A DNA stretch of 64,000 bases from assembly GCA_009192285.1 (NCBI GenBank), contig WBVU01000003.1, positions 4,805,973 through 4,869,972 on the forward strand. The letters are read 5' to 3'. The DNA comes from Morchella semilibera (Eukaryota > Ascomycota > Pezizomycetes > Pezizales > Morchellaceae). Below are positions 35,805-45,511 of the stretch, one piece after another (position 1 is the first letter of the stretch; the number at the start of each line of letters is the position of its first letter). The position numbers and the translations under genes were made by a program. The notes beneath the pieces are model-generated. The model searched no databases, was not told the DNA's origin, and saw only the letters and a program-made list of their open reading frames with translations.

Positions 35805-36558
35805 TGTCTCGGCATCTTAGTATTGATTCCGAAGATTCTGTAGTCGCAGCGCTTTTGCGATCGATGGAGTTATTTCAAGAGAAGATGGGGTAACATGAGG
35901 TGAGATTATTGTCATTTGTTTTTATGGAATTCGGTTGCAGGAAGAATTGGTAATCAGATTTCTGGAGATAGTGGGGAGGAATACGAGGTATGATTATACG
36001 GGGTTTCTATGTGCTTCTATGAGCTAATGTATGAGTTATGCCGAACTGGTGGAGGAGAATGTTAAATAGAGAATGTGGATATTTTCCTTAATTCTTTCTC
36101 TCCTTTCTCTCTGTCTTGTCTTTCTGTCATAACGGTATATAGGAATATACTCCTATCCATATCAACAAGACTTCATTTGTCTCCTGATGTCTCCTGAGCC
36201 TCAGGAGACTCAAAAAATATCCAGGAGTCTCAGGAGACTCTAAGGAGACCCGGGAGACTGTTGGGAGACTCCAGTAACAAGTTGAGTTTGCTGATGCATA
36301 GTTATAGCATTTCGCCTCCAAACTTGCCTTTAGAGAAGATGATTTTATAGTTTCTCCTTATCTCCGCCGGGAGCCTTACCTGGTCTTTACCTTCCCTGCA
36401 CTGTTCCGCGTCCTTTTGCCTCTACTCTTATCTTTGCCCTCACCGGTGCCTGTATTTGTGCCTGCCTAGTGTCCTCGTTGTCCCTAGCTGTGCCTTTCGA
36501 CCTCGTCTGCGTCATCATTTTCATCTGTCCTCCGGGAAGTCTTAGTTACTCCATCACA
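35805..36558 (-). repeat. LTR-A copy 8 with CAT137 inside
   Basis: Starts TGTCTCGGCATC and ends ACTCCATCACA. Strongly mutated relative to copies 3 and 13. CAT137 copy 15 lies inside. Confidence 0.7.
36160..36296 (-). repeat. CAT137 miniature element, copy 15
   Basis: 137 bp, flanks CA / CA, starts TATCAACAAG (two changes). Confidence 0.9.
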
Positions 36559-37196
36559 GTACATACTACTTCCAAATCTCCTATTCTCAATCAATAATGT
36601 GACCAAATCCTATGATGACGATTATAATGACACTCTTACTTGCTCCGTCCATTCCAATTCCTACCATATCTTCTGATAACTCTGAGAATACCAGGACTGA
36701 TTATATCCCTATTTAAAGCCTAGCTTCCAATAGGCTGAGGCTTTGACAAATATCGCTTAAAAATATTTTTCTAGGTATTAAAGCATGCCAAAAATCCTCC
36801 GATTATTGACATGAAAGTTCCTAATAGCAAATGTATTTAACTAAATATTCCATTCAACGGCCTCATTTCCATGAATTCAATATCACTATTGCTTCCCATC
36901 CGATCTCTCCTTCAATTTCAGTGGTAGGTTCTGGGTTGATGTGATGTCCTGGTACTGGGTCATCGATTGATAGCGACAATAGTCAAACATGAAATACTGA
37001 ATATACTTTCATGGAGGGGGGTAAAATTAACTCATAGTTCGAAGGACTTATGATTTTTTGAATTGGAGAAAGGTCAATTTGTTTTCAGTCCAACTTTTTG
37101 AAGGATTATATCAGCAAAAAATAGGTTTTCCCAAGACGCACCGTGTCTCCCAAAACGATCATCAGGAAAAAATGGGTTTCCCCAATACGCACCTTG
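36559..37196 (-). mobile_element. Degenerate 3' end of an E1-type gypsy element (E4)
   Basis: Aligns by eye to 6560-6970 of E1: AGCTTCCAATAGGCTGAGG, ATGAAATACTGAATATACTTTC, AACTCATAG, and CAATTTGNTTTCAGTC occur in the same order. Heavily mutated, no usable frame. Confidence 0.6.
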
Positions 37197-37227
37197 CATC
37201 AGCAAGACTTCATTTGTCTCCTGATGT
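37197..37227 (-). repeat. CAT137 miniature element, copy 16 (truncated by LTR-B)
   Basis: First 31 bp of a reversed CAT137 (CATCAGCAAGACTTCATTTG...). The rest is missing because LTR-B of element E3 begins here. Confidence 0.75.
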
Positions 37228-38716
37228 TTTAAGTGGGCATCGAGGGTGTGGCTTCGTTCCATAGGGTATGGGGTACTGGCAGCGATACTTCGCAAAAGGG
37301 GGAAAGTATAGAAGAAAGATAAGGGAGCGGCGATAGTCACTAGTGTAGTAGAGACTATAATATATTGATAGATACAGAAAACGTTGCGTAAAGGGGGAAG
37401 AGAAGGAAAGAAGGTACAGGAGTAGGCGCCGTTGCCTCCCTTATATACACATCACTTCCATCGCCAAGCCTGACTCATATACTCGTGTAACCCCAACTAT
37501 GACTTGCACCTTCGCATAACAGAAACCCCATAGAACCTATCTTGACTCATTCTCGCCTCCTAGTGCACAGTAATCCCAGTCCCGCCAGTTCTCCCAATCT
37601 TCTGTACCTAGTGTATCCATGAAAGTAGCCCTCTCCTTCAAGCGCGTGCTCCTGCGAGCCTTAATATCCCCTGGTCCTGATTTATCCAGATAGCGTGTAT
37701 GAAAAATATCAATAGCGGCAGTCTATTTGTGATACTCGGCCAGTTTCCAAGTGGGATCAGTATACTCCATCCACTTAATATAATACTGGACTCCTTGCTT
37801 CCCATGATGCTTAGAATCTAAAATTTCCTCGACTTCGTACTCCTCTTCTTGATCCACAATAACTGGTGGTGATGGAGGTAGTTTTTGGTCTAATACGAGG
37901 TCGGCAGCGGCGAGATCAAGCAGTGACACATGAAGAACAGAATACATTTTCATGGAATGGGGGAGGTTCAGGCGATAGGCATAAGGAGAGATAACTTCCT
38001 GAATGGAGAACGGCCCTAATTTTTTCCAATCCAACCTCCTTGATTTCTGTGCAGTACAAATTTTCTTTGCTTACGCAAATATTATATCCTCAACCCCGTA
38101 CCGTGGAGTGGGGGTGCATTTTGCATTCACTGATTTCTCTTATTGATCTTGGATCATCCTCAATTGTGTTTGTAGATAGTTGTGCAATTCCTTCATTTTT
38201 CCTGCAAACTCGTGAGCATACAAGCTCGGTGGGGCCTTTTCTGACTTCTGTAGGTTTTTAGTAAACCCAGAGTGGTGCCCGTAATTGGCGAAGAAGGTAG
38301 TAGCTTTAATAGAAGCTAACACTTAATTATTCGCTACGAATTCTGCCATCGGCAACCACTTAACTCAATCCTTCAATTGGTATGACACATATCCTCAGAA
38401 GTATTATTCCATTACTGCATTCAATCTCTCCGTTTGGCCATCCGTCTCCAGGTGAAAAGCTGTGGACATCCTGGCTTCGAGCCTAAGTTGTTCACAGAGA
38501 GATTTCCAGAATTTCGCGGTAGATTGGGTGCCCCTATTGGATGTGATATGTGTGGGTATGCCGTGTAGCTTCCAAACATATTGCAAATATAAGTTAGCTG
38601 TATCTTCAGCATTAACAGTGGTATTGCAGAGCAGAAAGTGGCGTATCTTCATTAGCTGATCTACAACCACTAGTATAGTATCGTATCCTTCACTTTCTGG
38701 TAGGCCCGTAACAAAG
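37228..38716 (-). mobile_element. Ty3/gypsy chromovirus E3, 3' part with LTR-B
   Basis: LTR-B (37228-about 37627) is the 3' LTR. The integrase remnant follows at 38670-37723 on the minus strand. 38670-38404 carries the integrase core (VVDQLMKIRHFLL, YVWKLHGIPTHIT). 38034-37723 carries the GPF/Y-like end (KKLGPFSIQEVISPYAYRLN) and a chromodomain (EVEEILDSKHHGK, VQYYIKWMEYTDPTW). A chromodomain at the integrase C-terminus defines chromoviruses and is thought to target heterochromatin marks. Stops lie between the two parts. LTR-A copy 9 cuts the element at 38717 and the upstream pol is not found on the other side. Confidence 0.82.
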
Positions 38717-39477
38717 TGTCACGGAGTAACCCGACGTAAAGTAGAAGATGACAATGATGACGCAGAAGGACTCGAGGAGTACAGCCAGCACAACGAGGAC
38801 ACCAACGAAGACAGAAACAACACCAGGTAGGCACAAGCACAGGCACCGGCAAAGGTAAAGGTAAAGGCGAAAGGACGCAGGGCAGAGCAAGTGAGGACCA
38901 GATGGACCTCAACGAGAACAATAAGAGATACTATGGATTTTCTCTAAAGAGGACAAGATCTTGGATGCGAGGACTATAGCTTAAAAATAGGAGTATATTC
39001 CCATGTACCGAGATAACAGGAAGACAAGACAGAGAGAAAAGAAAGAATCAACTAAAGGAAAAGTCTTCCTGCACTATTTAATACCCTCCTCCACCAGTCC
39101 GCTATAACTCATATCTTCATACATAGAAACTCATAGAAATCAATCGCAACTACACTTCATATTCCTTCATCAGCAAACTCAACTTATGACTGGAGTCTCC
39201 CAGTAGTCTCCCGAGTCTCCTGAGAGTCTCCTGAGACTCCTGGATATTTTTTAAGTCTCCTGAGGCTCAAGAGACATCAGGAGACAAATCAAGTCTTGCT
39301 AATGTTCCCACCATCTTCTCTAATTATATTACAAATCCATCACGCCATGGAATCCCATAGAGCCTCATGACGACACCTCTACTTTATCAAATCCCCTCCT
39401 CGTTTATCATTCCTCCATTAGTTACGTTAGCACTTTGACGACTGTATCCTCGGGCCTGATGCCAAGATGCCAGGACA
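38717..39477 (+). repeat. LTR-A copy 9 with CAT137 inside, plus adjoining internal stub
   Basis: Starts TGTCACGGAG and ends CCAGGACA. 39478-39557 matches the internal end of E1 next to its 3' LTR (AGGCTGAGGTTTCAAAGGATATTG), so this is a 3' LTR plus stub of a minus-strand E1-type element, not a solo LTR. CAT137 copy 17 is at 39168-39304. Confidence 0.75.
39168..39304 (+). repeat. CAT137 miniature element, copy 17
   Basis: 137 bp, flanks TT / TT, inserted in LTR-A copy 9. Confidence 0.92.
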
Positions 39478-39557
39478 GATCAGGTCCCTTTCCAGGATCT
39501 AGCTCCTGATAGGCTGAGGTTTCAAAGGATATTGACAGTGAAACAATTGTCGAAGTT

Positions 39558-39661
39558 TGTCTTGGCGTCTTGGCATCGGTCCTGAGGGTTCAGTGGTCAA
39601 AGCACTGTTGTGATCGATACGGTATTGTTAAATGAGAAAGAGGTATGCTAAGGAGCGGGTG
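39558..39661 (-). repeat. LTR-A copy 10, fragment
   Basis: Begins TGTCTTGGCGTCTTGG and carries the first ~104 bp of LTR-A, then is cut by copy 11. Confidence 0.7.
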
Positions 39662-40213
39662 TGTCCCGGCGTCTTGTCATCAGTCTTGAGTGTTTGGTAG
39701 TCGAAGTACTATTATGATTGTTAGGGAAATGTTAAACGAGGGAAGGGTGAGTTAAGGGGGGGGTGCCATCATTAGATTCTAGGAGGTTCGATGACGTGAT
39801 GGATTTGTAATATAAATAACAGAGATGGTGGGGAGGAATTCGAGGTGTGGTTGCGATGGATTTCTATGGGGTTCTATGAGCTGACGTATGAGTCATAGTG
39901 GACTGTTGAAGGAAAGGTGTTAAATAGCAGGGATAAATGTTTTCTTTAGTCCTTTCTTTCTTTTCCCTCTGTCTCGTCTTCCTGTTATCTCAGTACATAG
40001 GAATCTACTAATATTCTCAAGCCATAGCCTCTCGTACCTCAAGATTCTATCCTCTAAAGAGGAAAGCCATAATGCCTCTCATCGTTCTCGTTGAGGTCCA
40101 TCCGGTCCTCACTCTCTCTGCCCTGCGCTCTTGTGCCCTTGCCATTGCCTTCGCTGGTGCCTGTGCTTGTGCCTGCCTGACGTTGTTCCTGTCTTTGTTG
40201 GTTCTTTGTCGCT
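39662..40213 (-). repeat. LTR-A copy 11, truncated
   Basis: Begins TGTCCCGGCG and follows LTR-A to about 40213, then lacks the last ~90 bp. It lies just upstream of gypsy E2 (plus strand) in the orientation expected for its 5' LTR; the 3' end of the LTR and the primer-binding region seem deleted. Confidence 0.65.
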
Positions 40214-40393
40214 CACCCTGAAGTGGACCCTGCCGCAACGGAAGAAGCGAAGTAAGCGTTTGCCCTCCTCCAAAAAGCGCACGGAGGGGTTCAGCAATAT
40301 GCGATTGACCTCACCACTCATCACTCCAAAACAGAATAAGGCCGGGCCGAGTTCCATAAAGAAATCTAGGGACTACGAGCTAGGATCAAGAAA

Positions 40394-41817
40394 TTGCAAG
40401 AAGGAGTCAAGGGAGGTTTAGAGGAGCTCCATGATGACTTAACCAAGCCCTCCAAATCTGAGAAACTCCCTGACCCGGAGAAATACTGGGGTGATCGCAA
40501 GACTCTTAGGACTTTTCAAAGACAACTCCAGATTAAGCTCACGATCGTTTCCCACATCGGCACAACAATTGGCATATTATATTTTTCGACTCGAAGGACC
40601 GGTGGCGGATCAATTTCTGGTTTATATTACGGATGAAGTGTCCCGGCGTCTTGGCATTTGTCCCGACCGTTCGGTAGGCGATGCACAGTTGTGGTTGTTA
40701 GGGTAATGTTAAGTGAGAGTGGGGAGTGCGAGGTGGAGGTTGTCGTCATTGGGTTCTGGGAGGTTCAATGGCGTGATGGATTGGTAATGTAGAATAGCGG
40801 AGATGGTGGGGAGGATTACGAAGTGTGGTAGCGACGGGTTTCTATGAGGTTCTATGAGCGAAAGTGTGAGTCATCATAGTACCTCTCATCGTTCCTGTTG
40901 AGGTCCATTCGATCCTCACTCTCCCTACCCTGTGCTCTTGTGTCCTTGCCCCTGGCTTTGCCTTTGCCGGTGCCTGTGCTTGTGCCTGCCCAGTGTTGTC
41001 TTTGTCTTCATCAGTCTTCTCGTCGCGTAGACTGTGCTTCTCGAGTCCTTCTGCGTCATTATTGTCATCTTCTTCTTTGCGTCGGGTTACTCCGTCACAT
41101 GAAGGAATCGCTCTCGATTCCATAGCGGAGTTTTTTGAAATTTTAGATAATGCTTTTAGAGATCCGGACCGCGCTGCCACCGCTGCTCGCAATTTGAGGG
41201 AGATCAGGCAATGCCAACGTACCTTTTCTGAGTATTTTGCAGAGTTCCAGCGGCATGCTGCCGACTCTGAGTTCAACGAGACGGCCAAGATTGAATGCCT
41301 CTTGGAAGGGCTTAATCAAGATCTGATGGCCCTAATGATTCAGAATGAAACTCCAACGACTATTGAGGACTGTGGGCTACTCCTCCAACGTCTTGACAAT
41401 AAACAACGAGCTTTACAAGCCAGGATGGGGAGGTTTAAATTTCAAATTCCTAATGCTCCCGCTCCTCGTCCTTTCGCCCCTCGCCTACCTATTGCATAAA
41501 CAACATCCCCAGTCGTACGAGGACCACTCCAACCACTGCCGAAGAAAGCTGCGCTAGCGGCCCACCCTTCCTACACTCCCAGGGAAGCGGTTCCTATGGA
41601 CTTATCTAATAGTCGTCGTCGTCCGGATCCCAGGGAAAGAGAAGCACATCGTGCGGAGAATCGTTGTTATTACTGTAGGGGAGTTGGACATTTGGTTAGG
41701 GATTGTACTCTTTCGCCCTCGGGGAGGTCAGCACCTAAGATGAGGGGGCATTGTTGGAAGCGAAGAAGGAAAAGAAGGAAAAGGAGGAGGATTTATCGTC
41801 GGATGAGGAGGAGTTAA
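40394..41817 (+). pseudogene. Gypsy E2 gag remnant, split by a solo LTR
   Basis: The first part (to 40638) includes KLPDPEKYWGDRKTLRTFQ and AYYIFRLEGPVADQFLVY. The second (41105-41499) includes FFEILDNAFRDPDRAATA and TFSEYFAEFQRHAAD, typical of retrotransposon gag capsid. A single CCHC zinc knuckle follows at about 41656-41700 (CYYCRGVGHLVRDC). Frames change between segments, so the gene is dead even without the LTR. Confidence 0.8.
40639..41099 (-). repeat. LTR-A copy 12, solo LTR inside gag
   Basis: 461 bp, with perfect TGAAG duplications at 40634-40638 and 41100-41104. Compared with full copies it lacks about 170 bp from the middle. Confidence 0.92.
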
Positions 41818-42562
41818 AAGATTCGTCCCTGGCCTAAGCGGCATAGCTCAGGGACCTCCCAAAGTTTTTTCTAAAGTGTATATTTCTACGTTTCCAGTAT
41901 CAGAAGAGGAGATGGATGGGAATCAATTGATTGTAGTTTGTTCTATTTCTCAAAATAAAAAATCTATGGTACCCACCTATGCCTTGATTGATACTGGAGT
42001 GTCGGGATATGCATTTATTGATGAAGACTTTATGCGCCGCCATAAACTAAAGATGAAGAATTTGAAGACTGAGAGGGAGATTGACGTAATTGATGAGAGG
42101 TCTATTGAATCAGGGAGGGTAACAAGGAAGGTAACATTGGAATTGGAGATTAATAGACATGTGGAAGAATGTCCTTTCTTTGTTACAAAACTGGGACATT
42201 ATCCAATAGTGATGAGAATATCTTGGATGAGAAAACATGGGGTGTTGATTGACAATGGAAGGAATGAGATTTGCTTCCAGTCATCAGTATGCCTTGAGCA
42301 CCATATAGCCAACCTCAAACCTATTGTTGCTCAGGGGATTTCTACTCCACCACCAGAAAGGTCAGTTACTCATATCTCAGCTGTTACTCCTCTATTATTC
42401 AAGAGGTTGGCCCAGGATCCTACCGTCCAAGTCTACTCAACTACTCTCTATGCTGTCAATAAGATATTGGAAATGCCTGCCAATCCTGATGGAAAGATCC
42501 CAATAGACTATCAACGCTTCCGACAACTGTTCGATGAAACCAATGCATCTAGGCTACCACCC

Positions 42563-42699
42563 CATCAGCAAACTCAACTGGTGACTAGAGTCTCCCAACA
42601 GTCTCCTTGGTCTCCTGAGGGTCTCTTGAGACTCTGGGATATTTTTGGGGTCTCCTGAGGCTCAGGAGACATCAGAAGACAAATGAAGTCTTGCTGATG
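42563..42699 (+). repeat. CAT137 miniature element, copy 18
   Basis: 137 bp in E2 RT. Flanks CC / CA (one change). Removing it restores the frame seen in E1 at the same place. Confidence 0.9.
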
Positions 42700-43097
42700 C
42701 ACATCGCCCCTACGATCATAAGATAAAATTACAGGAAGGAGCAGTACCACCCTTTAGTCCCATGTATAGTATGTCGCGGGAAGAATTGAAGGCGCTGAGG
42801 AATTGTTTAGCCGACAATTTGAAGAAGGAATTTCTTCAGTCTAGCAACTCTCCAGCCGGGGCTCCTGTCCTATTTGTTAAGAAATCTGATGGGTCCCTAC
42901 GCTTGTGCGTGGATTACCGGAAGCTGAATGTCATTACAGTTAAGGACCGATATCCTCTTCCTCCACACCAGAAACCATGGCCAACCTAGCACGGGCAAAT
43001 TATTTTACCAAGCTGGACCTACGGTAGGGTTATAATTAGATTAGGATTAAAGAGGGGGACGAGTGGAAAACGGCTTTCAGGACGCGCTATGGACATT

Positions 43098-43871
43098 CAT
43101 CAGCAAACTCAACTTATGACTGCAGTCTCCTAGCAGTCTCCCGGTGTGACGGAGTAACCCGATGCAAAGAAGAAGATGACAATGATGATGCAGAAGGACC
43201 CGAGGAGCACAGCTTAAGCGACGAGGAGGCTGACGAAGACAAAGGCAACACTGGGCAGGCACAAGCACAGGCACCAGCGTAGACAAAGGCAAGGGCAAAG
43301 GCACAAGGGTGCAGGGCAGGGAGAGTGAGGACCGAATGGACCTCAACGAGAACGATGAGAGGTACTATGGGTTTCTTCTTTTTAGAGGACGGAATCTTGG
43401 GTACGAGAAGCTATGGCTTGAGAATAGGAGTAGATTCCTATATACCGAAATAACAAGAAAACAAGACAGAGAGAAAAGAAAGAAAGAACTAAGAAAAACT
43501 TTTATCCCCCCTATTTAACACACCTCCTCCACTAGTCCACTATGACTCACACTTTCGCTCATAGAACCCCATAGAAACCTATCGTTACCACATCTTATAT
43601 TCCTCCACACCATCTTCATTATTTACATTACCAATCCATCACGCCATCGAACCTCCTAGAACCCAATGACGATACCCCCTCCTCCGTATACCTCCTTCTC
43701 GCTTATCATTACTCCAACAACCACTACAGCGCTTCGACTACCGAACCCTCGGGACCAATACTAAGACGCTGGGACACGCGGGTCTCCTGAGAGTCTCCTG
43801 AGACTCTTGGAGATTTTTTGAGTCTCCTAAGGCTCAGGAGACATCAGAAGACAAATGAAGTCTTGCTGATG
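43098..43871 (+). repeat. CAT137 miniature element, copy 19 (split by LTR-A copy 13)
   Basis: Parts 43098-43144 and 43782-43871 sum to exactly 137 bp. Flanks TT / TT. The host is the E2 reverse transcriptase. Confidence 0.93.
43145..43776 (+). repeat. LTR-A copy 13, solo LTR nested in CAT137
   Basis: 632 bp, TGTGACGGAG to GCTGGGACA. Target duplication CCCGG / CGCGG (one mismatch), inside CAT137 copy 19. Confidence 0.92.
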
Positions 43872-44280
43872 TTGGGAATATCTGGTGATGCCTGTTGATC
43901 AAACCAATGCGCCTGCAACCTTCCAAAGCTGGATTAATGATATTCTCCGGCCCTTCCTGTATCGTTGTGCTACTGCCTACCTTGATGATATTCTTATCTA
44001 TTCAGAAACTTTAGAACAGCATCAGCAAGACGTACAACAAGTGCTAGAAGCCCTGGAAGCTAATGAGATCCACCTAAAACCAGAGAAGTGTAAATTCAGC
44101 GTGCAAGAGACAAAATATTTGGGCATGATTTTGACCCCTGTAGGAATGAAGATGGATTCTGCTAAGGTACAGACGATTGTGGACTAGGATGAGCCAAAGA
44201 CAGTAAAGGAAGTTCAGGAGTTTCTTGGGTTTGCCAATTTCTATCGACGTTTTGTTTATGCTTACTACCGAGTGGCTCGG

Positions 44281-44910
44281 TGTGACGGAGTAACCCGACG
44301 CAAAGAAGAAGATGACAATAATGACGCAGAAGGACTCGAGGAGCACAGTCTACGCGACGAGAAGACTGATGAAGACAAAGACAACACCGGGTAGGCACAA
44401 GCACAGGCACCGGCAAAGGCAAAGCCAGGGGCAAGGACACAAGAGCACAGGGCAGGGAGAGTGAGGACCGAATGGACCTCAACGGGAACGATGAGAGGTA
44501 CTATGGTTTTCCTCTTTAGAGGACAGGATCTTAGGTACGTGGAACTATGGCTTGAGAATAGGAGTAGATTCCTATGTACCGAGAAACAGGAAGACGAGAC
44601 AGAGAGAAAAGAAAGAAAGAACTAAGGAAAACATCTATCCCCGCTATTTAACACACCTCCTCCACTAGTCCGCTATGACTCACACTTTCGCTCATAGAAC
44701 CTCATAGAAACCCGTCGCTACCACACTTCGTAATCCTCCCCACCATCTCCGCTATTCTACATTACCAATCCATCACGCCATTGAACCTCCCAGAACCCAA
44801 TGACGACAACCTCCACCTCGCACTCCCCACTCTCGCTTAACATTACCCTAACAACCACAACTGTGCATCGCCTACCGAACGGTCGGGACAAATGCCAAGA
44901 CGCCGGGACA
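44281..44910 (+). repeat. LTR-A copy 14
   Basis: 630 bp, TGTGACGGAG to GCCGGGACA, abutting E2 pol on the left. The flanks CTCGG / ACCTC do not match, so the right flank has been rearranged. Confidence 0.85.
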
Positions 44911-45127
44911 ACCTCCTATCGTTCTCGTTAAAGTCCATCCGGCCCTCATACTCTGCCCTGTGCCCTTGTGCCATTGCCTTTACCTTTGCCCTTGCCGGTG
45001 CTTGTGCTTGTACCTGCCCGGCGTTGTCTCTGTCTTCGTCAGTCTCCTCGTCGCATTGGCTGTGCTCCTCGAGTCCTTCTGCGTCATCATTGTCATCTTC
45101 TACTTTGCGTCGGGTTACTCCATCACA
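44911..45127 (-). repeat. LTR-A copy 15, fragment
   Basis: Reverse-orientation LTR-A from the ACCTCCTATCGTTCTCG block to the CCATCACA end. It joins copy 14 head to head. Confidence 0.75.
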
Positions 45128-45259
45128 AACTGAACCTCATGGAACCTAAGGACGACATTCTCACCCCATCTCATCTCCTACTCGCTTAACATAACCCCTT
45201 CTGTTACAACAGCGCTACTACTACCAAACTATCGGGAACCATGCCAAAACGTCAGGACA
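45128..45259 (+). repeat. LTR-A copy 16, end fragment
   Basis: Last ~130 bp of LTR-A (TGAACCTCATGGAACC ... ATGCCAAAACGTCAGGACA). Confidence 0.65.
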
Positions 45260-45264
45260 ATACC

Positions 45265-45511
45265 CATCAGCAAACTCAACTTGTGACTAGAGTCTCGCAA
45301 CAGTCTTCCAGCATCAACAAGACTTCATTTGTCTCCTAATGTCTCCTGAATCTCAGGAGACTCTCAAGAGGCCCGGGAGACTGTTGAGAGACTCCAGTCA
45401 CAAGTTGAGTTTGCTGGTGGGGTTTTCTAGTAGTCTTTTGAGACTCCTGGATATTTTTTGAGTCTCCTGAGGCTTAAGAGACATCAGGAGATAAATGAAG
45501 TCTTGCTGATG
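45265..45511 (+). repeat. CAT137 miniature element, copy 20 (split by copy 21)
   Basis: Parts 45265-45311 and 45422-45511 sum to 137 bp. Outer flanks CC / CC. Confidence 0.9.
45312..45419 (-). repeat. CAT137 miniature element, copy 21 (nested, shortened)
   Basis: 108 bp with an internal deletion of about 29 bp, inserted reversed into copy 20. Flanks AG / GG (one change). Confidence 0.88.

Larger units (their letters stand above)
41876..44187 (+). pseudogene. Gypsy E2 pol remnant (protease, reverse transcriptase)
   Basis: The protease has the active-site LIDTGVSG (41976-42005). The RT starts after a linker (PIDYQRFRQLFDETNASRL). It is cut by CAT137 copy 18, then continues with [20 protein letters not shown], is cut again by CAT137 copy 19 plus LTR-A copy 13, and resumes with PVDQTNAPATFQ and the catalytic YLDDILIYS (about 43980-44005). 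A TAG at about 44186 and a frame shift before 43000 add to the damage. Confidence 0.83.
40214..44280 (+). mobile_element. Ty3/gypsy retrotransposon E2 (degenerate, interrupted)
   Basis: Order gag, CCHC zinc knuckle, protease, reverse transcriptase on the plus strand. The RT and downstream words match E1 closely ([33 protein letters not shown]), so E1 and E2 are the same family. It is interrupted by a solo LTR-A in gag, by CAT137 copies 18 and 19 in pol, and ends abruptly at LTR-A copy 14. RNase H and integrase are missing. Confidence 0.85.
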
